Assembly (NCBI GenBank): GCA_964542875.1
Contig: CAZIWA010000002.1
Coordinates: 1 to 64,000, forward strand
DNA: 64,000 nucleotides
DNA from: CAZGOM01 sp964542875
Lineage (GTDB): Bacteria; Planctomycetota; Phycisphaerae; Phycisphaerales; Phycisphaeraceae
Direction: 5' to 3'
Both the position numbers and the translations under genes were made by a program. A model generated the notes under the pieces. That model worked only from the letters and a program-made list of their open reading frames with translations, was not told the origin of the DNA and searched no databases. Below are positions 17,006-25,148 of this stretch, piece by piece; the stretch's first letter is position 1; every line of letters starts with the position of its first letter.

Positions 17006-18397
17006 CTAAACCACGGGCGGATTTGGCTTCTCTTCCCAAATCTCGTTTCTGGCCAGGAACGTCATGGCCCCCATGGCCAGGATCAGGAGCACGCCGTTGA
17101 CGCCGAAAACCACACGCATGCCTCGCGTGGATGCCAGTTGGCCATAGACCAGGCCTCCCAAAGGCATCCCCAGGCTAAACACCATGTAATGCAGGCTGAT
17201 GACCCTTCCGCGAAGCTCACCAGGGCTCCCTGTCACCAGAAACGAGAGCATCCGGTTCATTGCGCCGATAAACACCAGCCCCGCGGTGAATGCCAGCAGC
17301 CGGACCACCCCAAACGCCGGCGCCACGGCCAGCCCCAGGTTGAGCAGCCCGAAGCACGTCAGCATCGGCAGCGCCAGCCACGGATTGGGAGTGCCCTTGA
17401 CCCTTGACGCCACCAGCGGCACACCCACGATGGCGCCCAGGCCGAACATGCTCAATATCGCGGAATACTTGCCCGGGGAATTGCCGTAGCACTCCTGCAC
17501 ATACGCGGGAATCAGGCTCAGCAGCGGGGACATGCACGTTGAAGCCACGAACACCGTCGCCAGCACCAGCATCACCTTTGTACGCTCCCGGGCATAAGCC
17601 AGGGCTTCCATCAAAGACCTAAACGGATGTTTATGCCCGCTGGCCTGAGACTTCCCCAGATTCTTCGGAAGCATCAGCAGCGAGATCATGGGCGCGCCGA
17701 AGCTTACGGAGTTGATCAGGAATCCTGCCGTTGCACCCCAGATGCCCAGGATCCACCCGCCGATGGCCGGCCCGATGGCCCGGGAGGTATTGAACTGCAC
17801 CGCGTTGAGCGCGACGGCATTGCTTATGTGTTCATGGCCCACGATTCGGGGAATCAGCGTCTGGCTTGCCGGGGCATAGATGGCATTGCTTGCGCCGGCC
17901 AGCACCGCGGCGCAGATGAAAACCGTGCCGTTCATCACCCCTTGCCATGAAAGCACGGCCATCACGCCTGAGAGTATCAGCAGGATCAGGTTGATGGCGA
18001 TCATGATTTTCCGGCAATCCAGCCTGTCGGCCAGCACGCCGCTGAAGGGAGTGGCCAGGATGCTGGCGCACCAGGTGGCGCTCACGCAATAGCCCAGCCA
18101 CCGGGGGTCGTCCTTGACCTCGTGAACCTTCCATTGCAGGGAGACGATATACACCCATGTGCCGATGTTCGAGCACAGCATGCCCAGCCACAGATGGGCA
18201 AAGTAAGGCCGCCCGAACACCGACAGCACCCGCACCACGCCGCGCGCCGTGCCCGATGCGGGCCCCAACCCCTGCGCCGCTGCATCAAGCCGATGAAAAC
18301 CCTGTGCGATCCGTGTTTCTTTTTCGCCGGGGCTCTGAGGTTCTTCAAGGCTCTGGGGGCTGTGCGTGCTCATCGGACGATGGCGCTCTGCGTGCAT
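17006..18397 (-). CDS. MFS transporter (MFS_3/EntS-like exporter)
   Basis: A 463-residue major facilitator of the enterobactin-exporter-like group, with a hydrophilic N-terminus of about 60 residues and twelve hydrophobic segments. The loop motif between helices 2 and 3 is GVLADRLDCRKIM, and the matching later region reads GELRGRVISLHYM. The substrate cannot be predicted. The start is uncertain: ATG 18397 lies inside a perfect palindrome (18395-18414) and ATG 18373 is an alternative; neither has a good ribosome site, which suggests coupling to the gene ending only 28 bp upstream. It may therefore belong to the transcript of the three secreted paralogues at 18425-22469. Confidence 0.82.
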   Translation of the reverse strand: MHAERHRPMSTHSPQSLEEPQSPGEKETRIAQGFHRLDAAAQGLGPASGTARGVVRVLSVFGRPYFAHLWLGMLCSNIGTWVYIVSLQWKVHEVKDDPRWLGYCVSATWCASILATPFSGVLADRLDCRKIMIAINLILLILSGVMAVLSWQGVMNGTVFICAAVLAGASNAIYAPASQTLIPRIVGHEHISNAVALNAVQFNTSRAIGPAIGGWILGIWGATAGFLINSVSFGAPMISLLMLPKNLGKSQASGHKHPFRSLMEALAYARERTKVMLVLATVFVASTCMSPLLSLIPAYVQECYGNSPGKYSAILSMFGLGAIVGVPLVASRVKGTPNPWLALPMLTCFGLLNLGLAVAPAFGVVRLLAFTAGLVFIGAMNRMLSFLVTGSPGELRGRVISLHYMVFSLGMPLGGLVYGQLASTRGMRVVFGVNGVLLILAMGAMTFLARNEIWEEKPNPPVV

Positions 18398-18414
18398 GCC
18401 TGAGTTCAGGCATG
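18395..18414. promoter_or_regulatory. Perfect 20-bp palindrome over the MFS start codon
   Basis: CATGCCTGA, a GT spacer and TCAGGCATG form a perfect inverted repeat. It covers the putative MFS ATG at 18397 and ends 10 bp before the stop of the preceding gene. It could be an mRNA hairpin controlling translation of the transporter, an operator, or part of another short dispersed repeat. No T-run follows, so a terminator is unlikely. Confidence 0.45.
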
Positions 18415-18424
18415 GGTAGGGGGG

Positions 18425-19696
18425 TTACTTTTTCTTGGCCGGGGCCGCGGGCTTGGCGGGCGCCGCCGGTTTGGCCGGCTCCGCCGCTGCGGCATTGGGA
18501 TCGGCCTTGTAAGCCTTGATCACGCCTTGTTCCATCTTGATCGAGTTGCTGGAATTGTTCAGCGTGATTCCCGCAATCCGGGCTTCAACCAGAATCTGTC
18601 CGTTGACCGTCACCCGGGCTTCATCCATCTTGGGAACGGTTGCCGTCACCGCCGCGGCAACTTTCCGATCCGTGATGTCTTCCAGGGAGATGGTGATCGT
18701 CAGCACCACTTTGTCTTTGCTGCCCTTGGCCTCCGCGCTCGTGACTGCAGTGACCACGCCGCCCACCGTCAACTGTTTGCCTTCCGGAAAGTTGCGCTTG
18801 ATCATCGGATCGACGACTTTTTTCTGTTCCGGCGTAAACGCGCCTTCAGGCGTGATGTCCTTGGGCAGCGACTGGTAAAACAGTGTGATCTGATGATTCA
18901 GCTCTCCCACCGGCGTCGTGGCGGCAGGCACTTTTTCCTTCTCGCCAGACGCCGCGGCTTCCACCCGGCGTTTGACCTTCTCGTCCTTGATCCCCTTTTC
19001 CAGGGCCTTTTGATACGCCTTCTTGGCGTTCTCCGTCAGTTGCGCCTTGGCCGGCAGGTTCGTTTTTGCCGCATTGGCGTAAAAGTCGCCCAACTCCACC
19101 AGTTGCGCTGCATCCAGCTTGTCTTCGGGGGTCGCAGCCAGCGTCACTTTGGCCGCCAGGCCCTTGTCGCCTGTCGCCTCTGCGTACTCTTGCGCCTTCT
19201 CAGGCATTTCCAGGTCGTACACGTAGAGCTCGACGATCTGTTTGGCGATCTTCGCATCCGGCTTGGCCTTGTCGAACTTCGCCACCAATGGCGCCAGCCG
19301 GCCCGCAGCGGACTTCTTCTTCGTCACATCCTTGCCCATCGCCACGATCTCTTCGGCCTGTCCGGTCTTGCTCGCATTGGCGATCGGCTGCGCCACCATC
19401 AGCACCCGGTTGGCTTCCTCATACTTCATCGCCTGCAGGTAGCCGTCGGCCAGTTCCTTCACACGGGTCAGGAATTCCGTCACTTTCCGGGACCGTTCTT
19501 CACCCTTGAGCTTTTGAATTTCTGCCCGGGTGGCTTCCAGGTCCGTCACTTCCTTATTGAGCGTCGTATCAGGGATGGCCAGCTTGGCTGCGGCCGGTTT
19601 GGTGGCGTCGTCCTGCGCCGATGCCGGCGTGCCTGCGACAGAAAGATATAACAAAGTCCCGGCACCCATGAGCAACATACAAGGCCTGATCTTCAT
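18425..19696 (-). CDS. Secreted helical-repeat/OB-like protein, paralogue 3 of 3
   Basis: A 423-residue exported protein with signal peptide (cleavage near ASA-QD at 27-28) and GAGG before the ATG. The body is alpha-helical and charged; residues about 150-250 contain the phrases AKQIVELYVYDL, LVELGDFYANAAK and YQKALEKGIKDEKVKRRVEA, shared with the two neighbours and resembling a helical module known from many secreted planctomycete proteins (their GDWW-type repeats). The last part (GGVVTAVTS... VTVNGQILVEARIAG) looks like an OB-fold of the tRNA_anti-like kind. The C-terminus is a KPAAPAKPAAPAKKK tail. Function unknown. It is the last of three tandem paralogues, all on the minus strand, and is followed closely by the MFS gene. 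Confidence 0.75.
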   Translation of the reverse strand: MKIRPCMLLMGAGTLLYLSVAGTPASAQDDATKPAAAKLAIPDTTLNKEVTDLEATRAEIQKLKGEERSRKVTEFLTRVKELADGYLQAMKYEEANRVLMVAQPIANASKTGQAEEIVAMGKDVTKKKSAAGRLAPLVAKFDKAKPDAKIAKQIVELYVYDLEMPEKAQEYAEATGDKGLAAKVTLAATPEDKLDAAQLVELGDFYANAAKTNLPAKAQLTENAKKAYQKALEKGIKDEKVKRRVEAAASGEKEKVPAATTPVGELNHQITLFYQSLPKDITPEGAFTPEQKKVVDPMIKRNFPEGKQLTVGGVVTAVTSAEAKGSKDKVVLTITISLEDITDRKVAAAVTATVPKMDEARVTVNGQILVEARIAGITLNNSSNSIKMEQGVIKAYKADPNAAAAEPAKPAAPAKPAAPAKKK

Positions 19697-19748
19697 ATAC
19701 GCCTCAAAATAGAGAAGTTAAGCAACGGAAAGCGCCTAAATACGCAAT

Positions 19749-19775
19749 GCCGTAAGCGGCAAAAGCATTCTAGGC
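19749..19775. repeat. Fragment of repeat family A
   Basis: AATGCCGTAAGCGGCAAAAG followed by CATT is a nested hairpin. GCGGCAAAAGCATT matches, base for base, the left end of the family A copy at 29579. It lies between paralogues 3 and 2. Confidence 0.4.
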
Positions 19776-19854
19776 AGTCGGCGCGTCATCCATAGCCCTC
19801 AAAAGCACGAGGAGCAATGGCAAGCGCGCCTGGGCCGTTTAGTGCCTGGGCGAC

Positions 19855-21120
19855 TTACTTGGTCAACATCATATCGGGTGCGGCCTTCAATCCCAAAATC
19901 TTGCAATATCCAAAGTCGACATAATTCATGTCGCTCCAGAGATTGATGCGCCTCATCGGCCCGCGGCCGGTGAGTTCCGCGCCGGGCGAAAACTTGGCGA
20001 TCTCCGAATTGGGGATGTAGATCATCATGTTCGCCTCGGTCTTGCGACCGGCCACTTCAGGCAGCGAAATGCTCAGGCTCACCGTGGACTTGTCCCGGGC
20101 GTAAGGGCTGGTGTAGTGGATCTGCTTGACCTTCCCTTGAAACCCGACCTGCGTATACGCCGGGATCGCCTGGTTCAGCAGCGCCTGCACGGCGTGCCGC
20201 TTGCCGTCGTCTCCCCAGTAACCGCGGGCAGGGGGCTGAAACTCAGGCCTCAGTTTCGCGAAGACTTTCGCCATCGCAGCGGTCAGTTCGTTGTTTTTGT
20301 GTGATTCATCCGTTCCCGCGGCCACCGAAGGCGTCAGTGTTTTCACTGCCAGTTCAACGCGCTTTTTCACCTTGTCATCGGGAATCGTCGATGAAAGCGC
20401 CGCCTGGTAATACTGCAGTGCGCGCTCTGTGGCGATGGCCTTGCCCGGCCCGGGCTTTTTGGCCAGTTGCGCGTACCAATCACCCAGTTCCACGGAGTCG
20501 TTCACGGAGAGCTGGTTGGCTTCCACCACGGCCAGGGCCACGCGCTTGATGAGTTCCGGGTCGCCGCATTCCGCCGCAGCGATGGTTGCCTGCGCCGGCG
20601 CATCCAGTTCCAGGATGTAGGCTTCCACGATCTGCTTCGCCAGGTTCTTATCTGCCTTGTTTTTCTCAAACCGGTCCAGCAATCCATCGATCCGGTTCAG
20701 GATCACTTTCTTGCGCGAAATCTGGATGGAAAGCTCATTAAGCTCCGCCAATTGGTCGGACTTGGTCTGAATCGCAATCGGCTTGGCGCTGTTGACCGCG
20801 CGCAAGGCGTCGTCATATTTCAGATCTGTTGAAAAAGCATTGGCCAGGTTGATCGCCTCGGCCAGGAAAGCGTCGAGCTTTGCGGTTTTTTCGTCGCCCT
20901 TGGCTTCCTTCTGGAACTCCATCTTCATTGCTTCCAGCTTTTTGAGCGCCGGATCTAACTCAGGTGCTTTTTTCACTTCCGAAGGCTTGGTGGCAGCGCC
21001 TTCTTCACCCGCGGCCTTACCGTCTGTTTTGGTGTCAGGGTCCTGGGCCATGAGGCCCCCGTGATTGGCCATTAAACATGCACCAAGCAGAATCGCTGTG
21101 ATCATGAACCGGTTTTTCAT
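19855..21120 (-). CDS. Secreted helical-repeat/OB-like protein, paralogue 2 of 3
   Basis: A 421-residue exported protein (signal peptide to about MAQD at 25-28; GGGGAA upstream of the ATG). It has the same layout as its neighbours: an acidic Lys/Glu/Ala-rich linker, a helical region with AKQIVEAYILELDAPAQATI, SVELGDWYAQLAKKPGPGK and IPDDKVKKRVELAVKTL, and a C-terminal beta domain starting near VGFQGKVKQIHYTSP and ending LTGRGPMRRINLWSDMNYV, again OB-like. The spacing of the shared motifs is conserved, so the three genes arose by tandem duplication, but identity is low, indicating an old event or fast divergence. The product is expected in the periplasm. Function unknown. Confidence 0.75.
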   Translation of the reverse strand: MKNRFMITAILLGACLMANHGGLMAQDPDTKTDGKAAGEEGAATKPSEVKKAPELDPALKKLEAMKMEFQKEAKGDEKTAKLDAFLAEAINLANAFSTDLKYDDALRAVNSAKPIAIQTKSDQLAELNELSIQISRKKVILNRIDGLLDRFEKNKADKNLAKQIVEAYILELDAPAQATIAAAECGDPELIKRVALAVVEANQLSVNDSVELGDWYAQLAKKPGPGKAIATERALQYYQAALSSTIPDDKVKKRVELAVKTLTPSVAAGTDESHKNNELTAAMAKVFAKLRPEFQPPARGYWGDDGKRHAVQALLNQAIPAYTQVGFQGKVKQIHYTSPYARDKSTVSLSISLPEVAGRKTEANMMIYIPNSEIAKFSPGAELTGRGPMRRINLWSDMNYVDFGYCKILGLKAAPDMMLTK

Positions 21121-21158
21121 GGTCGTAAATTCCCCGAAGTAGAAAGGGTGTAGACAAT

Positions 21159-21187
21159 ATTGTAGTCAATCTCTCACGTAAAGTCAT
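21159..21187 (-). promoter_or_regulatory. Candidate sigma-70-type promoter for paralogue 2
   Basis: On the minus strand ATGACT (21187-21182) and TACAAT (21164-21159) are 17 bp apart and end 39 bp before the ATG at 21120. The leader also contains a nested inverted repeat (TCACGT at 21174 with ACGTGA near 21217). The -35 match is only 4 of 6. Confidence 0.35.
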
Positions 21188-21233
21188 CGCCATTGGTAAC
21201 GGCAATGTAAAACGTGAAAGCTTTTCTCTTTTT

Positions 21234-22469
21234 TTATTTAAAAGACAGCAGTTTGCCATCCTGCACATACAAGCCGTACACCACGGAAGACTGGCCATCG
21301 TTCCCGGTCGAATAGATGTATAGGCTTCTGAGTTTCCCCTCGATTTCAACGGTCATGTTCGAGAGTTCCGACATCTTGTTCATTTGCGCTTCCGTCACCG
21401 TCACCCGGGCCTGGGATCGGAATTTCGGGGCGTCCGTTGCGTTGGCGCCGATGGTGGGCATGTCCACATCAAAGTAGAGCTCCGCTTCCCATTTGGAGTC
21501 GGACTTTCGGAAGCTCACGCGCTGGTTCATCGTCCCCCGGCAACGGAAGGTTTTGCCCATCTCGTTGTTTTTGGTGGATTGGATGTAATCCCGGATACGG
21601 TCGTACCGGCTGTATGAACGTTCGTTTGGCTTTTGCGCGCTCACATCCTTGGGAACGGCCTTGATCCACCCGGCAACGATCATCGGCGTAAGCACGCCCA
21701 CCGGCGCATCCTGTGCGCTTGCATCGGGCTGATCGGCCATCTTGGCCTCAGCGGGCAGCGTGTCGAAAAGCGACTGGAATTGCGTCTTGGCGCCTGGCTC
21801 AAGTTTCTTGCGCTCCAGCACATCCTTAAGTAGCTTCGCCGCTTTGGCCTGTGCCGCGGCCTTGGTGGTGCCCGTGGTGCGCTTGACCGCATCCAGGTAC
21901 CAGTTGGCCAGTTCCTTGGTGTCTGGCACCGAAAGCCCGCTTGCCTTTTTGCCAGCCAGATCAAGGGCTTTCTTTAGGGTCTTATCCTCTGACCCCTGCG
22001 CGGCATCCTGAGCCCCGGGCACATCCTCAAATTCAAACACCAGCAGGTCCACCAACTGCTTCACCGTTTCCGGGTCGTTGGGCTTTAAGATCAGCGCGTT
22101 GCGCAGGGTGTCCACCTTCGCAGCCATGGTTTTGCGCACGGATACGTTGGTGAGCTTTGTCGTCAGCGCCTTGGATTTATCGGATTTGATCGTCGCCGCG
22201 GTGCCCAGGGCCTGGCCCAGCACTTTCTGTGCGCCGGCAAAGTCTTTTTTGGCTTCCAGGCTCTCGGCCAGCGCGACCAGCGCGTCGATGTACTCTTCCC
22301 CCACGGTGCTCTTTTTGTCTGCGCTGGCCCGGTTGTACTGCTCTTTAAGGGCATCGGCCTTGGTCTGCGCGGTGTTGTCTGCGGTCTCTGCCGCAAACGC
22401 AGCGCAAGGCAGCAAAACCGTCGCGCACAACACCGCCGCCACCCAGATTTTGTTTGTTCGTAGAACCAT
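21234..22469 (-). CDS. Secreted helical-repeat/OB-like protein, paralogue 1 of 3
   Basis: A 411-residue exported protein, signal peptide ending near AFA-AET (about 27). The helical part carries the same landmarks as paralogues 2 and 3: VKQLVDLLVFEFEDVPGAQD, TKELANWYLDAVKRTTG and a Lys/Ala-rich segment leading to LLKDVLERKKL. The C-terminal 110 residues (KTFRCRGTMNQRVSFRK... MTVEIEGKLRSLYIYS) form a beta domain that looks OB-like. This is the first transcribed gene of the trio. Upstream lie repeat family B and the leuC terminator region. The ATG at 22469 has no clear ribosome site. No enzymatic motif is visible. Confidence 0.75.
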   Translation of the reverse strand: MVLRTNKIWVAAVLCATVLLPCAAFAAETADNTAQTKADALKEQYNRASADKKSTVGEEYIDALVALAESLEAKKDFAGAQKVLGQALGTAATIKSDKSKALTTKLTNVSVRKTMAAKVDTLRNALILKPNDPETVKQLVDLLVFEFEDVPGAQDAAQGSEDKTLKKALDLAGKKASGLSVPDTKELANWYLDAVKRTTGTTKAAAQAKAAKLLKDVLERKKLEPGAKTQFQSLFDTLPAEAKMADQPDASAQDAPVGVLTPMIVAGWIKAVPKDVSAQKPNERSYSRYDRIRDYIQSTKNNEMGKTFRCRGTMNQRVSFRKSDSKWEAELYFDVDMPTIGANATDAPKFRSQARVTVTEAQMNKMSELSNMTVEIEGKLRSLYIYSTGNDGQSSVVYGLYVQDGKLLSFK

Positions 22470-22577
22470 CGCAGACCATCATATACCAAGCCGCCAAAAG
22501 TAGTATGCCCAGTCACGCCAATACAGCAAAACAAGCATGCACTGCGGATTGTGCATGGCAATCGGAAAGCAGAATAA

Positions 22578-22775
22578 GAGCAGACCTTTTACCGTGAAGG
22601 CGCGAATGGAAGAGGCGCAAAGCGGGATAGAATCCAAATAGAGTCAACCGACACTCGGGTTTTACGGCTTCCGGTTCACCGCCTGGGCATCTTGCATGCT
22701 TTATCTATTCCCTCTTCCCACTTTCTGCGCTTTGGCTTCGCGTCTTCGCGCCTTCGCGATAAAAAATTCTGCGCC
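22578..22775. repeat. Dispersed repeat family B, copy 2 (paired arms)
   Basis: The left arm (22578-22622) reads GAGCAGACCTTTTACCGTGA and GGCGCGAATGGAAGAGGCGC; the right arm (22733-22775) contains CTTCGCGTCTTCGCGCCTTC and GCGATAAAAAATTCTGC. The arms are inverted as in copy 1, enclosing about 110 unrelated bases. Apart from this and the leuC terminator nothing was found in 22470-22864. Confidence 0.7.
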
Positions 22776-22810
22776 GCATTTTCATTCTTTTCGCTGACGC
22801 CGAAATAAAA

Positions 22811-22843
22811 CAGGGGTGGCGCATGTTTCATGCGCCACCCCTG
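22811..22843 (-). terminator. Terminator of leuC
   Basis: A perfect 15-bp stem, CAGGGGTGGCGCATG (22811-22825) with 22829-22843, and a 3-base loop, followed on the minus strand by TTTTAT. It lies 21 bp after the leuC stop. Confidence 0.85.
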
Positions 22844-22864
22844 CATTCAATCGTCAGTGGATTC

Positions 22865-24274
22865 TTACACCAAACCCGCGCCGCCGGTGGCGATGGGTTC
22901 GCTCACGTATTCGCGGGGGTCGGTGATGTGTCCCGTCAGGGCGCTTGCCGCCACCGTCAGAGGCGAAGCCAGGAACACGCCCGCCTGCTTGTGCCCCATC
23001 CGGCCCGGGAAGTTCCGGTTCGTGGTGCTGATGCAGGTGATCGGTTCGTTCAAGCGGCCAAAGGTGTCCGAAGGGCCGCCCAGGCATGCTGCGCAGCCCG
23101 AGGGACCCATGTTGCACCCGGCATCGATGAGGATCTGTTCGATCGATTTTTCGCCGGGTTTCAGGGGTTCGCCCTTGAGGGACAGGGTCTTCATGTCCTG
23201 GTGGACTTCCGTGGAGCCGGGCACCACGAAGGTCGGCACCTTCACGCGCTGGCCGTTGAGGATCGATGCCGCGAAGATCATGTCCGTGATCTTGCCGCCC
23301 GTGCAGGAGCCGATGTACGCCCGGTCGACCTTCACGTCGCGGCAGTTGTGCGCGGTGTCTTTGTTGTCGGGGCTGTGGGGCTTGGCCACCATGGGTTCCA
23401 TGATGCCCAGGTCCCAGTGGAATTCGTAGCAGTATTCCGCGCCGGGATCGTCTTTGTAAACGTTCCAGCTCGGCACGTTGGACCGGGCCTTCACATAAGC
23501 CAGGGTCTTTTCGTCCACGTCGCAGATGCCGTTCTTGCCGCCGGCCTCGATGGCCATGTTCGTCAGCGTCATCCGGTCTTCCAGCGTCAGCGAGCTGATG
23601 CCTTCGCCCGCGAAGTACATGGACTTGTAAGTGGCGCCGGAAACCGAGATCTGCCCGATGACCGCCAGGATCAGGTCCTTGGCCGTCAGGTAGGGGGGAA
23701 TCTGCCCGTGGAACACAAATTTCATCGTCGGCGGAACCTTCAGCCACGTACGGCCGGTGCCCAGCACAAACGCCGCATCGGTGTTGCCCACACCCGTGGC
23801 GAACTGCCCAAATGCGCCCGCAGTGCAGGTGTGGCTGTCCGTGCCCAGCAGAATTTCGCCCGGACGGATGTGGCCTTCTTCAGGCAGCGCCTTGTGGCAC
23901 ACGCCCTTGTAATTGGTCTTCGTCGGGTCCTTGTACGGGTTCACCATGCCGGGGTTGCCGGTCACAAACTCCGGATCGTAGTAGTACTTGAGGCCCTGTT
24001 CCTTCACGAAGTCACGCAGAATCTGGATGTTCCGGTGACACTTCTGGTCCGCCGTGAAGATGTAGTGGTCGGGGATGATGACGACGCGCTCTTTATCCCA
24101 AACCTTGGCGGTCTTGCCGAATTCTTCGTGGAAAATGCCGATCGTGCCGGGACCGCAAACGTCGTGGGTCATGAGCATGTCCACGTCCACCCAGATGTTT
24201 TCGCCGGGGGAAACGCTCTCGCGTTTGGCGTGCGCAGCCATGATTTTTTCGGTCATCGTCATCTTGCGGGCCAT
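22865..24274 (-). CDS. leuC: 3-isopropylmalate dehydratase large subunit (LeuC/homoaconitase family)
   Basis: A 469-residue aconitase-superfamily large subunit. It isomerises 2-isopropylmalate to 3-isopropylmalate in leucine synthesis, as a complex with a LeuD small subunit. The [4Fe-4S] ligands are Cys324 (IGSCTGG) and Cys394/Cys397 (GCAACLGG); substrate residues include TDSHTCTAG (145-153). The ATG at 24274 is preferred (AAAGAGAG upstream) over one at 24310. Wording of the sequence (VDVDMLMTHDVCGPG) fits the LeuC2/homoaconitase-like branch, so a homoaconitase or methylthioalkylmalate role is an alternative. No leuD, leuA or leuB gene is in the window, which is odd because leuC and leuD are usually adjacent. 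A terminator follows. Confidence 0.88.
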   Translation of the reverse strand: MARKMTMTEKIMAAHAKRESVSPGENIWVDVDMLMTHDVCGPGTIGIFHEEFGKTAKVWDKERVVIIPDHYIFTADQKCHRNIQILRDFVKEQGLKYYYDPEFVTGNPGMVNPYKDPTKTNYKGVCHKALPEEGHIRPGEILLGTDSHTCTAGAFGQFATGVGNTDAAFVLGTGRTWLKVPPTMKFVFHGQIPPYLTAKDLILAVIGQISVSGATYKSMYFAGEGISSLTLEDRMTLTNMAIEAGGKNGICDVDEKTLAYVKARSNVPSWNVYKDDPGAEYCYEFHWDLGIMEPMVAKPHSPDNKDTAHNCRDVKVDRAYIGSCTGGKITDMIFAASILNGQRVKVPTFVVPGSTEVHQDMKTLSLKGEPLKPGEKSIEQILIDAGCNMGPSGCAACLGGPSDTFGRLNEPITCISTTNRNFPGRMGHKQAGVFLASPLTVAASALTGHITDPREYVSEPIATGGAGLV

Positions 24275-24414
24275 GTCGTGCTCTCTTTCAGATTCTTTTC
24301 GGTCAAACAACGGTCTTGATGCGCCAGGACCGGAGTCCCATATTCTAGCGTGATATGCGGCTAAGAGAAGTCACCCCGGTTGTTTTACGCGTGAAAAAAC
24401 ATCGTCAGCGTTGA

Positions 24415-24615
24415 GAATCAAATGCAAAATGCCGGGCCGAGGCGCGTTTCGTTGACGGCCTCGCCCGAAGTCCTGGGTCATCGCGTTGTCCGGAGCTCTC
24501 AAGCAAGCCAATCCTAACCAGAATTGATGCCCTTTTGAGGTGCCGCTTGATCAGTGGGCTGCTCATGGATACCCGATAACCCGCCATCCCGGGCGCGTGG
24601 GCTGACGCAAATGCC
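24415..24615. repeat. Dispersed repeat family A, copy 3
   Basis: On the minus strand this copy reads CACGCGCCCGGG, GGCGGGTTATCGGGTATCC, ATGAG, then CTCAAAAGGGCATC, all shared with the other copies; the other end carries AATGCCGGGCCGAGGCGCG. It fills most of the 352-bp gap upstream of leuC. A 60-codon open frame inside it is judged to be non-coding. Confidence 0.6.
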
Positions 24616-24626
24616 TAACCCCATCA

Positions 24627-25148
24627 TTATTGCGCCCGCTTAAGCAGTTCCTGCCTGGGCAGGTCCACCTGGTCGCCTTCTTTGATCCCCAGTTTCGCGA
24701 TGGCGCCGCCGCCAAGCTCGATTACAAACTGCGCCGGCCAGACGCTGGAGTACCGCTGCAATTCATCCTCCGGCGTGTCGTAGGGCACCACGCTCATGGT
24801 GTACGTCTTAAGCACCCGGCCTGATGGCTCCAGATACAGGATGTCAATCGGTACGTAGCACTTGCGCATCACGAAGTTCTGCACGTTGGCCACGGGAAAC
24901 ACAAACAGCATGCCCGTGCCTTCGGGGATCGACTTCCGGTCTGACAGCCCATGAAACCGGGCCTCAGGCGTCACCGCAAGCTCCAGCGAGTGCGCTTTGC
25001 CTGCGATGTTCACGCTCAGGGTTTTGTCGTCCAGCTTCGCCTGCTGCTCGCACCCCAGGAACAGCAGCGAAAGCAAAGCCAGCAGTACTGCGGCCCATCG
25101 GGCCTGTTGCGGGCGTCCAAATTCAGGGTTCAAGATGAGATCAGCCAT
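24627..25148 (-). CDS. DUF192 lipoprotein
   Basis: A 173-residue protein. The ATG at 25148 lies inside the end of gluQ (19-bp overlap in another frame), and the product opens with a lipoprotein signal: a basic start, VLLALLSLLFLGC with lipobox cysteine Cys33. The remainder is a DUF192 domain, with LELAVTPEARFHGLSDRKSI, GMLFVFP, FVMRKCYVPIDILYL and VIELGGGAIAKLGIKEGDQV. The DUF192 fold is a small beta-barrel of unknown role found in exported proteins. The longer open frame to 25391 is only shadow of gluQ. Translational coupling to gluQ is likely. Confidence 0.85.
   Translation of the reverse strand: MADLILNPEFGRPQQARWAAVLLALLSLLFLGCEQQAKLDDKTLSVNIAGKAHSLELAVTPEARFHGLSDRKSIPEGTGMLFVFPVANVQNFVMRKCYVPIDILYLEPSGRVLKTYTMSVVPYDTPEDELQRYSSVWPAQFVIELGGGAIAKLGIKEGDQVDLPRQELLKRAQ

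Noticed and set aside
22823..24319. A 498-codon open frame antisense to leuC
   Set aside because: Shadow of leuC caused by GC-rich third positions; no recognisable domain.
24405..24587. A 60-codon minus-strand ORF
   Set aside because: Entirely inside repeat family A; the frame is not kept in the other copies.
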